A DNA stretch of 64,000 nucleotides from Flavobacteriales bacterium (GCA_002862785.1 PKDZ01000005.1:37875-101874); one strand, 5' to 3'; positions 28,023-38,470 are shown, counted from the first letter of the stretch. Notes: generated from the sequence alone by a model not told the origin. Program-made: numbers and translations.

Positions 28023-30533
28023 TCAGTCGGAGATCTCGAAGGTCTCGAGGATCCAGATGTCCTTGGTGATGGACTGGTTGTTCTTGAAGTAGTAGACGCC
28101 GTGCTTGGCGACGGTCTTGCGGTAGACGTTGACCTCGTTGCCGACACGAACGGTTCGCTCGATAATCAGGGCGTTGCCCTCCTCGTAGCTGCGCTCCTCG
28201 ACCCCCTTCCGGACGCCCTCTTTGGCTTTGACCTCTTTGTAGTCATCGGCTTCGAGGGGCTCTCCGCTGTAGAGCTCATTGACCTTGCGCCGGGCGGTGG
28301 CGGACCGGAGCTGGGCTTCGCCGGCCGCAGCGCGCTTGGCTTGGTCGTCGGTCCTCTGGGTGTCCTTGATTTCAATCCAGTTGTCGATGCGTCGTGCCTC
28401 CTCGCCCTCGCCCACCCGGTCGTGGTTGCGGACCCGGCGCTGAATGTCCTCGTAGTTCATCATCCGGGCATCCACGGAGGCCTGGCGAACGTCGCGGTTG
28501 AAGTCCTCGTAGGCGCGAAGCAGGCGGTCGAGGCTGTCGACGAACGTGTCGTACCGTTTGGTCCGGTCGAGCAGCATTTCCCGGTTGTGCTCGGTCTTGC
28601 GGCCGATGGTGATGAACCGGTCACGCCGGAGGGCATTGGCCCGGGTGACCTGATCGATTTCAATCTCCTGCTGGGCTTCAACGCGAAGCACCAGGTCGGC
28701 CATTCGGTCGTTGCGGACCAAAGCGTCATCGTACTCATCCTCGGCCTGGCGGGCCGTTCGCTCTTGGATGTCCATCCATTGAGAGCCTCGACGGGCATGG
28801 CTGTTGCCGGTCCACAAGGCGTTCTGTTCCTGATTCCGCTCGGCCATGAGTTCGACGGACTGGGCCCTCGCTCGGATTTCCGCGTCCAATGCGTTGCGGT
28901 AGTAGGCTTCTGCGTCGTCTTCGGAAGCACGCTGAAGCGCCAGGATGTAGTTTCTGCTACGGTCCCGGCTCGCCTCCGTGGCGGCCCGGGCCTCATCGCG
29001 TCGGCGGGCACCTTCGGCCTCGGCGGCCTCCCGCTCCTCGGCGAGCATAGCCGCCTGTTCATCTGCCAGAAGGGCCGCCTCTTCTGCGGCCCGTGCGGCA
29101 TCGGCGGCATCGGCTTCGAGCAAGGCGTCCGTGTCCACCTCGAGCTCGCCCTCGATTTCCCCTTCCTCCATGAGGGAGGCGAGACGGCGGAGGCGGTTGC
29201 GAGGGTAGCGCTCGGTGGGCTTCATCTCCTGGGCAGCCTCATAGGCGGCCTTAGCCGTTGTCCAGTCTTCGGCATCAAAGGCAGAATCGCCCTCCCGGAT
29301 CTTGTCCTCGTATGCGCGGTCCAGCTCGGAATCACCCCGGTCTCGATCCCGAGCGCTGTCTTCTTCGTCGGGCTGGGTGAGGTCGACAATGCGGGCGTCG
29401 GCTTCGGCGGCTCGGTCGACAGGGTAATCCTCCTGCGGCATGAGGTTGGCCGCATCGAGGTAGAAGCCCTTGGCCTCGGCGTAGTTCTGCTTGTCGAAAC
29501 TCTTGTCCGCCCGCGTGATGAGCCGGTCGTATTCCTTCTGGCGCGCTTCAGCTTCTCGCTCGGCGGCCAGTTCTGCGGCCCGCGAAGCCCGATCATCGGG
29601 TGCTGACGTCGACTCTTCCTCCTCCTCCTCAACGGCGACGTCTTCCTCGGGCTCGGCCGAGGGGATTTCGGCCAGCAACTCTCGGGGCTCGGACTCGTCC
29701 GGCTTGATCTCAATGGCTCCCTCCAAGGCCGTGCGGGCCGCCTCCCACGACTTGCGCTTCAGCTGAATCTTGCCTTCGCGGAGCAACCGCTCATATTCGG
29801 CATTCGCCGCAGCCGCTTCCTCGGCCTCCGCCTGCATTTCCGAGGCCTCTTCCAACATCGCTTCCGCCCGGGCATCGCCTGGAACCTCTTCCAATGCGCG
29901 CTCGAGCCAATTGACACTCTGCTCGTACCGGCCACGGCCGAATTCGACTTCGGCCTTCCGCATGTGCTCCTCGTAGGCCCGGTTGGTCCCGCCTCCGCCC
30001 GAGTCCGCCGAACCGGCCGAATCTTCGGCATCCTCCAGCTCCGACTCGATGAGGTTCTGCATCCGACGGGTGTAGTTCATGTCCCAGTCCAACTTCTCCT
30101 TGGACTCATTGAAGGCCACTTTGCCGATGGGCTCTTCGAGCAAGGACGCGTCAAAACCGTTTGGCACCTCGAACAGGCTCATGTCCACATTGAGGAAAAA
30201 GGGACGCTCGCGGAAGGCTTCAGGGATGGTGGACGTGTTGACCTCCACATTGCGCACACTCAGGTCCTCGTAGGTGAACACCAGCATATAGTCGGCGCCG
30301 TGGTCGAGGCTGACTGTGTAACGGCCATTGGACAGGGTACGGACCGCATCATACGACTGGCCGTTCTGCAACACGGACACCTCGACACCAGACAACTTCT
30401 GGTTGGAGTCCTTGTCGCGGACAGTGCCGTCCACCTCGATGCTTCCTTGCGAGAAGGCCGTGAGGGCGAAAACGCTGAGGCACAGCGCGCTCAGCATCCT
30501 TCCCATCCGAAGTGTCGGTTTCATCCCGTTCAT
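28023..30533 (-). CDS. Secreted carboxypeptidase-regulatory-like domain protein with TPR-like repeats and an acidic, coiled-coil C-terminal region
   Basis: Signal peptide MGRMLSALCLSVFALTAFSQG; VDGTVRDKDSNQKLSGVEVSVLQNG; repeated Y..L...AD..F....Y..AK..Y..A....P units. The upstream part of ORF 28023..31151 is antisense to the oxidase gene, so a start near 30533 is chosen. Confidence 0.75.
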   Translation of the reverse strand: MNGMKPTLRMGRMLSALCLSVFALTAFSQGSIEVDGTVRDKDSNQKLSGVEVSVLQNGQSYDAVRTLSNGRYTVSLDHGADYMLVFTYEDLSVRNVEVNTSTIPEAFRERPFFLNVDMSLFEVPNGFDASLLEEPIGKVAFNESKEKLDWDMNYTRRMQNLIESELEDAEDSAGSADSGGGGTNRAYEEHMRKAEVEFGRGRYEQSVNWLERALEEVPGDARAEAMLEEASEMQAEAEEAAAANAEYERLLREGKIQLKRKSWEAARTALEGAIEIKPDESEPRELLAEIPSAEPEEDVAVEEEEEESTSAPDDRASRAAELAAEREAEARQKEYDRLITRADKSFDKQNYAEAKGFYLDAANLMPQEDYPVDRAAEADARIVDLTQPDEEDSARDRDRGDSELDRAYEDKIREGDSAFDAEDWTTAKAAYEAAQEMKPTERYPRNRLRRLASLMEEGEIEGELEVDTDALLEADAADAARAAEEAALLADEQAAMLAEEREAAEAEGARRRDEARAATEASRDRSRNYILALQRASEDDAEAYYRNALDAEIRARAQSVELMAERNQEQNALWTGNSHARRGSQWMDIQERTARQAEDEYDDALVRNDRMADLVLRVEAQQEIEIDQVTRANALRRDRFITIGRKTEHNREMLLDRTKRYDTFVDSLDRLLRAYEDFNRDVRQASVDARMMNYEDIQRRVRNHDRVGEGEEARRIDNWIEIKDTQRTDDQAKRAAAGEAQLRSATARRKVNELYSGEPLEADDYKEVKAKEGVRKGVEERSYEEGNALIIERTVRVGNEVNVYRKTVAKHGVYYFKNNQSITKDIWILETFEISD

Positions 30534-30621
30534 CCTTGCTTGTGCCCACATGGCAACATCCTCGAAATAAGGCATTTCCGTCGAACCTTCGACGCGCTTC
30601 ACCTTTACCTTACGCAAAAGT

Positions 30622-31785
30622 ATGCCCACAGGATACTGGGAAACCGAACATTTGCTCCGACCGGCTGACATTACGGTCGTCGGCGCTGGGATCGTGGGCA
30701 TGTCCACCGCGCTGCATGTGAAGCGCGCTCGGCCCGATGACAGGGTCCGCCTGTTGGAGCGCTCTCCGCTCTCCTCCGGTGGCACCACGCGCAATGCAGG
30801 CTTCGCCTGTTTTGGAAGTGCCGGGGAATGGTTGGACGACCTGGACACGGTCGGGCCACATGCCTTGCAAGAATTGATCGGCATGCGGGCGAACGGTCTG
30901 GCCGAACTGATTGGACTGCTCGGCGCCGAGGCACTGGGCCTCCGCTGGACCGGAGGCTGGGAATTGCTGAGCTCGTCCGAAGCAGACACCCGGCTTATGG
31001 ATCGCATCCACGCGGACTGGAAGACCCTCCAAGACCTTGCCGGTGACCCGTTGCACGCCGCATTGGGTGACCTCCACCCTGCTGCCAAGGCCGGACCCGC
31101 ACTGCAGTGGGACCGCGATCGGGCGGAGGCCCTGGGTGCCGCCCATGCCATTCACCTTCCCTGGGAGGGGATGATTCACACAGGGAAGATGGTCGCGGCC
31201 TTCCACCGTGCACTGGATCAAGCGGGCGTCCAGCGGCTGCATGGCGTCGACGTGAAGGGGGTGTCCCCTTCCCCGAATGGGTGGGCGTTGGACACGAATG
31301 TGGGCCGGCTCGACAGCCACCGGATTGGCCTCTGCACCAACGGACTCGCAGCCAAGCTGGTCAGCGGCCTTGAAGTCAGACCGGTACCCAACCGAGTGAT
31401 GGTGCTCCGCGTGGCGCCCGGCACTTTGCCCGAGGGCACCTACCACATTGACCGTGGCTACCTCTACATGCGGACGCTGGACCACCAGCATGTTCTCTTT
31501 GGTGGCGGACGCCATTGGGGGGTCGAACTCCCTCTTCCCCCGGCACGGGATGAAGCCGCTGAGGCGCAATGGGACGACCGATTGCTCGCCGCTTCGGGAC
31601 ACTGGGTGCCATCGGAAGAGGTGACGCATCGATGGACGGGCTGGCTCGGTGTGGGACCGGACCGCCGCCCCCTCATCGGGGAGAGTCAGCCTGGACTGCA
31701 CCATGCCGTGCGCATGGGAGGCATGGGGGTGGCCATCGGCGCCCGTGTCGGCCGCGATCTGGCCTCGACCCTGCTGGAAGCGTAA
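30622..31785 (+). CDS. FAD-dependent oxidoreductase (DAO / glycine oxidase-like)
   Basis: DITVVGAGIVGMSTALHVKRARPDDRVRLLERSPLSSGGTTRNAGFACFG; WTGWLGVGPDRRPLIGE. Confidence 0.88.
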   Translation: MPTGYWETEHLLRPADITVVGAGIVGMSTALHVKRARPDDRVRLLERSPLSSGGTTRNAGFACFGSAGEWLDDLDTVGPHALQELIGMRANGLAELIGLLGAEALGLRWTGGWELLSSSEADTRLMDRIHADWKTLQDLAGDPLHAALGDLHPAAKAGPALQWDRDRAEALGAAHAIHLPWEGMIHTGKMVAAFHRALDQAGVQRLHGVDVKGVSPSPNGWALDTNVGRLDSHRIGLCTNGLAAKLVSGLEVRPVPNRVMVLRVAPGTLPEGTYHIDRGYLYMRTLDHQHVLFGGGRHWGVELPLPPARDEAAEAQWDDRLLAASGHWVPSEEVTHRWTGWLGVGPDRRPLIGESQPGLHHAVRMGGMGVAIGARVGRDLASTLLEA

Positions 31786-31806
31786 CCTGAACCGCCTTCC
31801 CCCCGT

Positions 31807-33798
31807 ATGGAGCGTGAACACCACATCATGTTCTCCATGTTCTCCACCCTCCCCACGGACTGCCAGCGCACCCTGCGTGCCACTCTGGCCTTGCTGCTCG
31901 CCAGCGCCTCTTTCCTCGGCAATCGCGCCTTCGGGCAGGCCGCCACGACCGGACAATCGGCCGCAATTCATGCGGGCTGGCAAGCCGGACCGACGACACT
32001 CCACTCGGAGCGGACCACGGCCTACGGTGCCCATCACCTCGGCAACACCGGCTTCGGACAGGCCGTGACCGTGCAGGCCCGTTGGAATGGACCGTGGGAA
32101 ATTGAATTCCAAGGAGCCCGGAGTCAAATCATCACCGACGACGGCTACATCAACGGACTGCAGACTGAGGTCCAGTCCGCCGCTGTGATGTTCAACTATT
32201 CGCTCGCCGCGAATGAAACCCAGAAGGCCACCACCCGGAACGCGCGCATCACGCGGGGATTCCAGCCCTTCATCGGCTTGGGCATTGCCCATGTGGACCA
32301 CCTCATGAAGCAGGATCTCGAGGACGCCCTCGGCCGCACGTACCACCTGTGGTCCGATGGCACCCTGCGGGACATCGATCAGGCGGGCGACCACGATGGC
32401 AACGCCACCATCCTCCGCCGGGATTACACCTATGAGAGTGACCTCGCCGAGATCGAGGGCACGCAGGGAACGGGACGCAGTCTCGCCATTCCCGCGCAGA
32501 TCGGGGTCCGCATGGACATCAGCCCGCGCGTCCGCATGCGGATGGGCGTGGCCGGATGGCTGGGTCTCTCCGACGCGATTGACCATCAGGAATCCGGACA
32601 GATTCTGTCCGGAGACGCGTTGGCCAGCGGATTCTTCGGGCTGGGCATCCGGTTGGGCAAGCTGGGCAAGAAGGTGGCGCCGCCGCCGGTGGTTCCGGGA
32701 TTGACCTCAGTCGATGCCGCCCTGCTCGCCGAAATGGACACGGACGAAGACGGCGTGGACAACCTGCGGGACCGCTGCCCCGGCAGCCCGGCGGGTGTCG
32801 AGGTCAATGCCGACGGATGCCCTGTCGATTCCGACGGAGACGGCTATGCCGATTACCGCGATGATGAACCCCATTCCCGTCACACCCGGGTCGACGGTCG
32901 CGGTGTGGTGATTGATCCTCTGAAGTCCCTGACGGCCGACTGGGACACCGTTCGCGGTCAAGTGGCTTCCGACCTCACGGATTGGAGCGGCTACACGCTG
33001 CGCGTTCCGAAGCCGGAGGAAGGATGGACCAATGCGGAACAGCAGACCCTGCTCGCCTTCACCCACTTGAAAGAGACGTCTGAGGCCATCGAGGTCCAGG
33101 TCGGAGACGACCCGTCTGAAGTGGACGAAGCCGCCTTGGCGCTCACCGAGCAGGGCTTGGAACCGGAAATCATCGAGCCCGTCGAACCCGTTTTGACGGA
33201 AAATGAAGACGCTGTGGTTGTTGCCGCAGTTGCCGCCAGCACCACCGAGCACTACCGGGTCCAACTCGGCGCGTTCCGGGCTCCGGCCGAAGAAGAACTC
33301 GACATGCTGTTTGCGGGCATCGATGTGGTGCGGTTCCGAGGAGAGGACGGCCTGACCCGTGTGGTCAGCCGGGCCTTCACAAACCGCGCGGAAGCCGACC
33401 AGCACAAGGCCGACATGGAAGCCCGCGGGTTCATCGGAGCTTTCCTGACGACCTATGCCGATGGTGCTCCCTCTCTGCAGAATGCCACGGAAACCAACAA
33501 CGAAGTGGACACCCCGCAGTTCGATGCCGACAAGGTGAACTTCCGCATTCAGCTGGGCGCGTTGAAGGACCAGGTCTCCACCGAAGCCCTCAATGCCTTC
33601 CTCGCCGTGGGTGAGGTCGAGCACCGCGCCGCACCGGGATGGCACCGCTACTTCCAGGGACAGTACGGATCCGTTGAGGAGGCTCGGATCGCCCTGCCGC
33701 AGATGCAGGCCGCCGGATTCCCGGATGCCTTTGTGGTCGGCGAAGTGGCCGGGCGCATCGTGCCGGTGGCCGAGGCCCTGATCCTACTCGAAGACTGA
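31807..33798 (+). CDS. Outer-membrane-type protein with TSP3-like calcium repeat and two SPOR-like domains
   Basis: DTDEDGVDNLRDRCPGSPAGVEVNADGCPVDSDGDGYADYRDDEP; YRVQLGAFRAPAEEELDML... and FRIQLGALKDQVSTEALNAF... Confidence 0.8.
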   Translation: MEREHHIMFSMFSTLPTDCQRTLRATLALLLASASFLGNRAFGQAATTGQSAAIHAGWQAGPTTLHSERTTAYGAHHLGNTGFGQAVTVQARWNGPWEIEFQGARSQIITDDGYINGLQTEVQSAAVMFNYSLAANETQKATTRNARITRGFQPFIGLGIAHVDHLMKQDLEDALGRTYHLWSDGTLRDIDQAGDHDGNATILRRDYTYESDLAEIEGTQGTGRSLAIPAQIGVRMDISPRVRMRMGVAGWLGLSDAIDHQESGQILSGDALASGFFGLGIRLGKLGKKVAPPPVVPGLTSVDAALLAEMDTDEDGVDNLRDRCPGSPAGVEVNADGCPVDSDGDGYADYRDDEPHSRHTRVDGRGVVIDPLKSLTADWDTVRGQVASDLTDWSGYTLRVPKPEEGWTNAEQQTLLAFTHLKETSEAIEVQVGDDPSEVDEAALALTEQGLEPEIIEPVEPVLTENEDAVVVAAVAASTTEHYRVQLGAFRAPAEEELDMLFAGIDVVRFRGEDGLTRVVSRAFTNRAEADQHKADMEARGFIGAFLTTYADGAPSLQNATETNNEVDTPQFDADKVNFRIQLGALKDQVSTEALNAFLAVGEVEHRAAPGWHRYFQGQYGSVEEARIALPQMQAAGFPDAFVVGEVAGRIVPVAEALILLED

Positions 33799-33808
33799 TT
33801 TAAGGCCC

Positions 33809-35419
33809 TCATTCGGCCGCGGCGGCCGCCCCGTCCTCGCCATTCACGGCCTGGGCGAGGGCGGCCGCAACGCGCATGCCGTCCATGGCCGCCGACAGGA
33901 TTCCGCCAGCGTATCCAGCGCCTTCCCCGCAGGGATAGAGTCCGTCTGCGCCTGGCATTGTGCACGCCTTCGGGTCCCGGACCATCCGCACCGGACTCGA
34001 AGTCCGGCTTTCGGGAGCCACGACGACGGCCTCTTCGTGAAGGTATCCTGGCATCTTCCGCTCGAAGTCCAGGATGCCGGCGATGAGCCGGTCCACCACA
34101 AAGCCGGGGAGCACCTTGGTGAGGTCCACTGACTTCAGACCCGCGAGGTAACTGCAATTCGGGAGGTCCTTGGACACCCGGCGCCGGACGAAATCCGTCA
34201 GCCGCTGGGCCGGCGCCACTTGACCGCCTCCCCCCGCCTGGTGGCAGGCCTGTTCAACCGCCCGCTGGAACGCGACGCCCCCGAGAGGGCCGTCATGTCC
34301 CGCGGCATCGAGGTCTTCGGCCTCGATGGTGGTGACGATTCCGCTGTTGGCCCAGGCATTGTTCCGCTTGGAAGGACTCCATCCATTGGTCACGATTTCC
34401 CCGTCCTCTGTCGCACAGGGGGCAATGACACCACCCGGGCACATGCAGAAAGAGAAGACGCCCCCGCCTTCGACCTGGGTCACCAGCGAGTAGGCCGCGG
34501 GCGGCAAATCCCGGGAGGCGGCCGCCTCCTCGCCGGCAAGGCGATACTGCCGTCGGTCCACCCAAGTCTGCGGATGCTCAATGCGGACCCCGAGGGCAAA
34601 TGGCTTCCGCTCGATGGCGAGATCCGCCTCCGCCATCCATTGGAAGACATCCCGCGCTCCATGGCCCGTGGCGAGCACAACGGCTTGTCCGGAAACCTCT
34701 CCGTCCGACGTCCGAACCCCCGTGACCTGGCCCTCCCGGGCGCGCAGGACGCCGTCCACCCGGACCCCGAAACGCACCTCGCCCCCGCAGGACTCGATGC
34801 GGTGCCGCATGGCCTCGATGATGCCAGGAAGCTTGTTGGTTCCGATGTGAGGATGGGTGTCCACGAGGATGTCCGGATCGGCCCCGTGTTCCACAAACCA
34901 GCCGAGTGCCTTGTGCCAATCCCCCCGTTTTTTGGCCCGCGTGTAAAGTTTGCCGTCCGAATAGGTGCCCGCGCCTCCTTCCCCGAAACAGTAGTTGGAT
35001 TCCGGATCCACCCGGCCCTCCCGAATGAGGGCGACCAGATCCCGACGGCGCTCCCGGACGGGCTTGCCCCGTTCGATCACCACGGGCTTCAAGCCAAACT
35101 CAATCAGGCGCAGCGCACAGAACAAGCCGGCCGGACCGGCTCCAACGACGATCACTTCCGGGGCATCCTCCACCGGCCGCCAGGCGCCTCGGACCTTCGG
35201 GACCGTGCTCAGGCCGAGGCCCACTCTGAGCTCCACGGTGGCAGGATGGCGGCGGGCGTCGAGGCTCCGACGCAGGACGACCCACTCCCCCGGATCGTCC
35301 ACTTGCTTCCTAAGGGCCCGCTCGATCGCCTCGCGTTCCCGCGCCTGGCCCGGAGGCAGGCGGAGCACGACCTCTTCGCGAGGGCCGTTCGGCTCATCAG
35401 ATGCGGAACCATTGTTCAT
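33809..35419 (-). CDS. FAD-dependent dehydrogenase (NAD(FAD)-utilizing dehydrogenase family)
   Basis: VIVVGAGPAGLFCALRLIEFGLKPVVIERGKPVRERRRD; NYCFGEGGAGTYSDGKLYTRAKKRG; CPGGVIAP; PCGEGAGYAGGILSAAMDGMRVA. Confidence 0.88.
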   Translation of the reverse strand: MNNGSASDEPNGPREEVVLRLPPGQAREREAIERALRKQVDDPGEWVVLRRSLDARRHPATVELRVGLGLSTVPKVRGAWRPVEDAPEVIVVGAGPAGLFCALRLIEFGLKPVVIERGKPVRERRRDLVALIREGRVDPESNYCFGEGGAGTYSDGKLYTRAKKRGDWHKALGWFVEHGADPDILVDTHPHIGTNKLPGIIEAMRHRIESCGGEVRFGVRVDGVLRAREGQVTGVRTSDGEVSGQAVVLATGHGARDVFQWMAEADLAIERKPFALGVRIEHPQTWVDRRQYRLAGEEAAASRDLPPAAYSLVTQVEGGGVFSFCMCPGGVIAPCATEDGEIVTNGWSPSKRNNAWANSGIVTTIEAEDLDAAGHDGPLGGVAFQRAVEQACHQAGGGGQVAPAQRLTDFVRRRVSKDLPNCSYLAGLKSVDLTKVLPGFVVDRLIAGILDFERKMPGYLHEEAVVVAPESRTSSPVRMVRDPKACTMPGADGLYPCGEGAGYAGGILSAAMDGMRVAAALAQAVNGEDGAAAAAE

Positions 35420-35483
35420 TTCCAACGGCAAATTACGTCTCGGCTCCTGCGGGGGCACCTCGGTGCGGAGGTAGATTTGGACC

Positions 35484-37502
35484 ATGTCGACCCCCGACAT
35501 TCCCACGCTGCAGATTGAAGACCGCGGCCTCGACACTGACCAGATGGTCAGGCTGCTCGACCACCTTTTGCTCCCTCGGCTCATCGAGGAGAAGATGCTC
35601 AGTCTGCTGAGGCAAGGGCGCATCAGCAAATGGTTCAGCGGCATGGGCCAGGAGGCCATCTCCGTGGGGTGCACGGCCGCCCTCGAGGCGGATGAATTCA
35701 TCCTCCCGATGCACCGCAACCTCGGCGTGTTCACCACCCGAGGCATCGAACTCGCCCAGCTGTTCGCTCAATTCCAGGGCAAGGCCTCAGGCTTTACCCA
35801 AGGACACGACCGCAGCTTCCACTTTGGGAGCATGCCGCATCACATTGTCGGCATGATCAGCCATCTCGGGCCACAGCTCGGCATCGCGGATGGCATCGCC
35901 CTCGCCGCCAAGCTCGGCCAGACCGGCAAGGCCACCTTGGTCTTTACCGGAGACGGCGCCACAAGTGAAGGCGATTTCCACGAGGCCCTCAATGTCGCGG
36001 CCGTCTGGGAACTGCCTGTGCTGTTCTGCATCGAAAGCAACCACTGGGGCTTGTCCACCCCCAGCAGCCAGCAGTTCCGCTGTGCCCATTTCACCGACAA
36101 AGCGGCCGGCTATGGCATCCCAGAGGAGGACGCCATCCGCGTCAACGGCAACGACGTACTGGCAGTTTACGAGGCCGTCTCGAAGGCAGCCGCGTCCGTT
36201 CGGGAACGCCCGCGTCCCATCCTGCTGGAGTTCGAGACATTCCGGCGACGGGGTCACGAAGAGGCCAGTGGCACCAAGTATTACCCAGAAGGCCTGATTG
36301 AGGCTTGGGAGCAGAATGATCCCCTTGACCGGTATGTCGATTTTCTGATGGAGCAGGGCCACCTCGACGCCGACCAACTCGAGGCCATGAAGGCCGCCCA
36401 CAAGACGACCATCGCCGAAGCCCTTCGGACAGCTGAGGCTGAGCCTGAGGTTGAGGCCGATCGTGACGCGGAGCTCGAGCGCCTGTTCCGGCAGGAAACG
36501 GTCGTGTTGCGGGCACCGGGAACCGACACCAAGGAAATGCGCTTCATCGACGCCGTGTCTGACGGATTGGGACTCGCCATGGAACGGCACCCCAACCTGG
36601 TCCTCATGGGGCAGGACATCGGTGACTATGGTGGTGTCTTCAAGGTGACCGATGGGTTCGTCGACCGCTTCGGACGCGGACGCGTGCGGAACACTCCGCT
36701 GTGCGAGAGCGCCATCGTCGGCACCGCCCTCGGACTGTCCATTGCCGGGTCCAAGGCCATGGTCGAGATGCAATTCGCCGACTTCGTGACCTGCGGATTC
36801 AACCAGATCGTCAACAATCTGGCCAAGCTCCATTGGCGCTGGGGACAGAACGCGGATGTGGTCGTGCGCATGCCGACTGGAGCGGGGGTCGCAGCCGGTC
36901 CATTCCACAGTCAATCCAACGAGGCGTGGTTCTTCCATGTTCCCGGTCTCATGATCGCTTACCCGGCCTTCCCCGAAGACGCCAAAGGCCTCCTTGCCCG
37001 GGCCATCGACACGCCGAACCCCGTTCTTTTCTTCGAGCACAAAGCCCTGTATCGCAGCCTCACGGCGGATGTCCCCACCAACGATTACAGCCAAGATTTC
37101 GGTCGATGCCGCCTGGTCGGCGAGACTCGCGACGCCGTCATTGTGACCTACGGAATGGGCGTGCATTGGGGCCTCGAGGAAGCCCAACGCCGGCGCGAAG
37201 CCGACGGGACGGAAATCGGAGTGCTCGACCTCAGGACCCTCGCTCCCCTCGACTGGGATGGAGTCTATGCCGCGGCCCGGCAGGCAGGGCGCATCCTTGT
37301 GCTGCACGAAGACAACCTCACTGGAGGCATCGGCGCCGAGCTCACCGCGCGCATTCAGTCGGAATGCTTCGAGCAACTGGACGCCCCGGTCCGACGGGTG
37401 GCCTCAATGGACACGCCCATCCCCTTTGCCCCGACGCTGGAGGCGGCCTATCTGGGAAATGCCGAATTGCAGGAAGCCTTGGACGCCCTGCTCAGTTACT
37501 GA
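35484..37502 (+). CDS. Fused alpha-beta 2-oxoacid (branched-chain) dehydrogenase E1 component
   Basis: TPP motif GDGATSEGDFHEALNVAAVWELPVLFCIESNHW; beta part MGQDIGDYGGVFKVTDGF...ESAIVGTALGLSIAG. Confidence 0.92.
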   Translation: MSTPDIPTLQIEDRGLDTDQMVRLLDHLLLPRLIEEKMLSLLRQGRISKWFSGMGQEAISVGCTAALEADEFILPMHRNLGVFTTRGIELAQLFAQFQGKASGFTQGHDRSFHFGSMPHHIVGMISHLGPQLGIADGIALAAKLGQTGKATLVFTGDGATSEGDFHEALNVAAVWELPVLFCIESNHWGLSTPSSQQFRCAHFTDKAAGYGIPEEDAIRVNGNDVLAVYEAVSKAAASVRERPRPILLEFETFRRRGHEEASGTKYYPEGLIEAWEQNDPLDRYVDFLMEQGHLDADQLEAMKAAHKTTIAEALRTAEAEPEVEADRDAELERLFRQETVVLRAPGTDTKEMRFIDAVSDGLGLAMERHPNLVLMGQDIGDYGGVFKVTDGFVDRFGRGRVRNTPLCESAIVGTALGLSIAGSKAMVEMQFADFVTCGFNQIVNNLAKLHWRWGQNADVVVRMPTGAGVAAGPFHSQSNEAWFFHVPGLMIAYPAFPEDAKGLLARAIDTPNPVLFFEHKALYRSLTADVPTNDYSQDFGRCRLVGETRDAVIVTYGMGVHWGLEEAQRRREADGTEIGVLDLRTLAPLDWDGVYAAARQAGRILVLHEDNLTGGIGAELTARIQSECFEQLDAPVRRVASMDTPIPFAPTLEAAYLGNAELQEALDALLSY

Positions 37503-37566
37503 GTCAATTGTCCACACCTTGCCCACAACCGGCTGGGTCTCAATTCTCTCCGCCTAACTTTACGGC

Positions 37567-37917
37567 GTGCCAGAAGCGAGCGAAATCCAACGGGCGGTCC
37601 GCATCATGTTGATTGATGTCATAGAACAGTGCGCTCGCCATGTTGATTCCTGTCCGCAGGCCCGGCACCGCTTCGAGCGCATCGCCTCGGCGGCCCATGA
37701 CTGCTTGGTGGAGTTCGAATCCATCGCCGCCAAAGCCTCAGAATCAGGACTGACGCAACGCGGCCTCTACACCAAAGCTCAGGACCGGGTTTTGGATTGG
37801 CTGCTCGAACTGCAACACATCCGACTGGATTACCCGCTTGAACGCACCTTGGGTACCGTATCAGATTGGTCCGGGCCCGAATGGGCGAACCGCTTCGGTC
37901 AGACCGACGTCGCCTGA
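37567..37917 (+). CDS. Hypothetical protein
   Basis: 116-aa ORF with GTG start; TAACTTTA box 12 nt upstream. Confidence 0.55.
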   Translation: MPEASEIQRAVRIMLIDVIEQCARHVDSCPQARHRFERIASAAHDCLVEFESIAAKASESGLTQRGLYTKAQDRVLDWLLELQHIRLDYPLERTLGTVSDWSGPEWANRFGQTDVA

Positions 37918-37927
37918 GATCGCTGGA

Positions 37928-38470
37928 TTAGCGGCGGCGCAGCACTTGGTGCGGATTGTTGATGGCGTTCTCGATGGTCTTGATGTCCGCCTTCAGCATG
38001 CCCTTCTTGTCCAAACGTTTGGCTTGCGCGATGAGGGCACGGGCTTCCTTGGTACGTCGCTTGGAGCTCTGGATCGCTGCGAGGTTGAGCATGACCGCCG
38101 CCTTCTCCTCATCCCGCCTCATGCCGATGTCGAGGGCGTGTCTGAAGGCCTTTTCCGCTTCCGACAAGCTAGACTCCAGCAAGAGGTTGCCCTTGAGGAA
38201 CCAGTACTGGCCACGGCTTCCCTTCCAGAGATGCTTCGGATTGATGCCGTCGAGGATGGCGCGGGCCTTGTCCAGCTTTTGCTGCTGGATGCGGAAGGCG
38301 ACCAGGATCATTCGGATGCTGCGGAGGGCGGTGACTCCGATGATCAACCCGAGGAGGGTCATGCCGATTCCGCTCCCGATGTAGCCCGTGGAGTAGAGCT
38401 GCACGGCATAAGCCAAGGCCCCTCCTGCGAGGGCAAACTTCAGAATCCGGGTGTCAAAGGGGATGGTCAT
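37928..38470 (-). CDS. TPR-like membrane protein
   Basis: Two hydrophobic segments, then LDKARAILDGI...YWFLKGNLLLESSLSEAEKAFRHALDIGMRRDEEKAAVMLNLAAI. Confidence 0.7.
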   Translation of the reverse strand: MTIPFDTRILKFALAGGALAYAVQLYSTGYIGSGIGMTLLGLIIGVTALRSIRMILVAFRIQQQKLDKARAILDGINPKHLWKGSRGQYWFLKGNLLLESSLSEAEKAFRHALDIGMRRDEEKAAVMLNLAAIQSSKRRTKEARALIAQAKRLDKKGMLKADIKTIENAINNPHQVLRRR

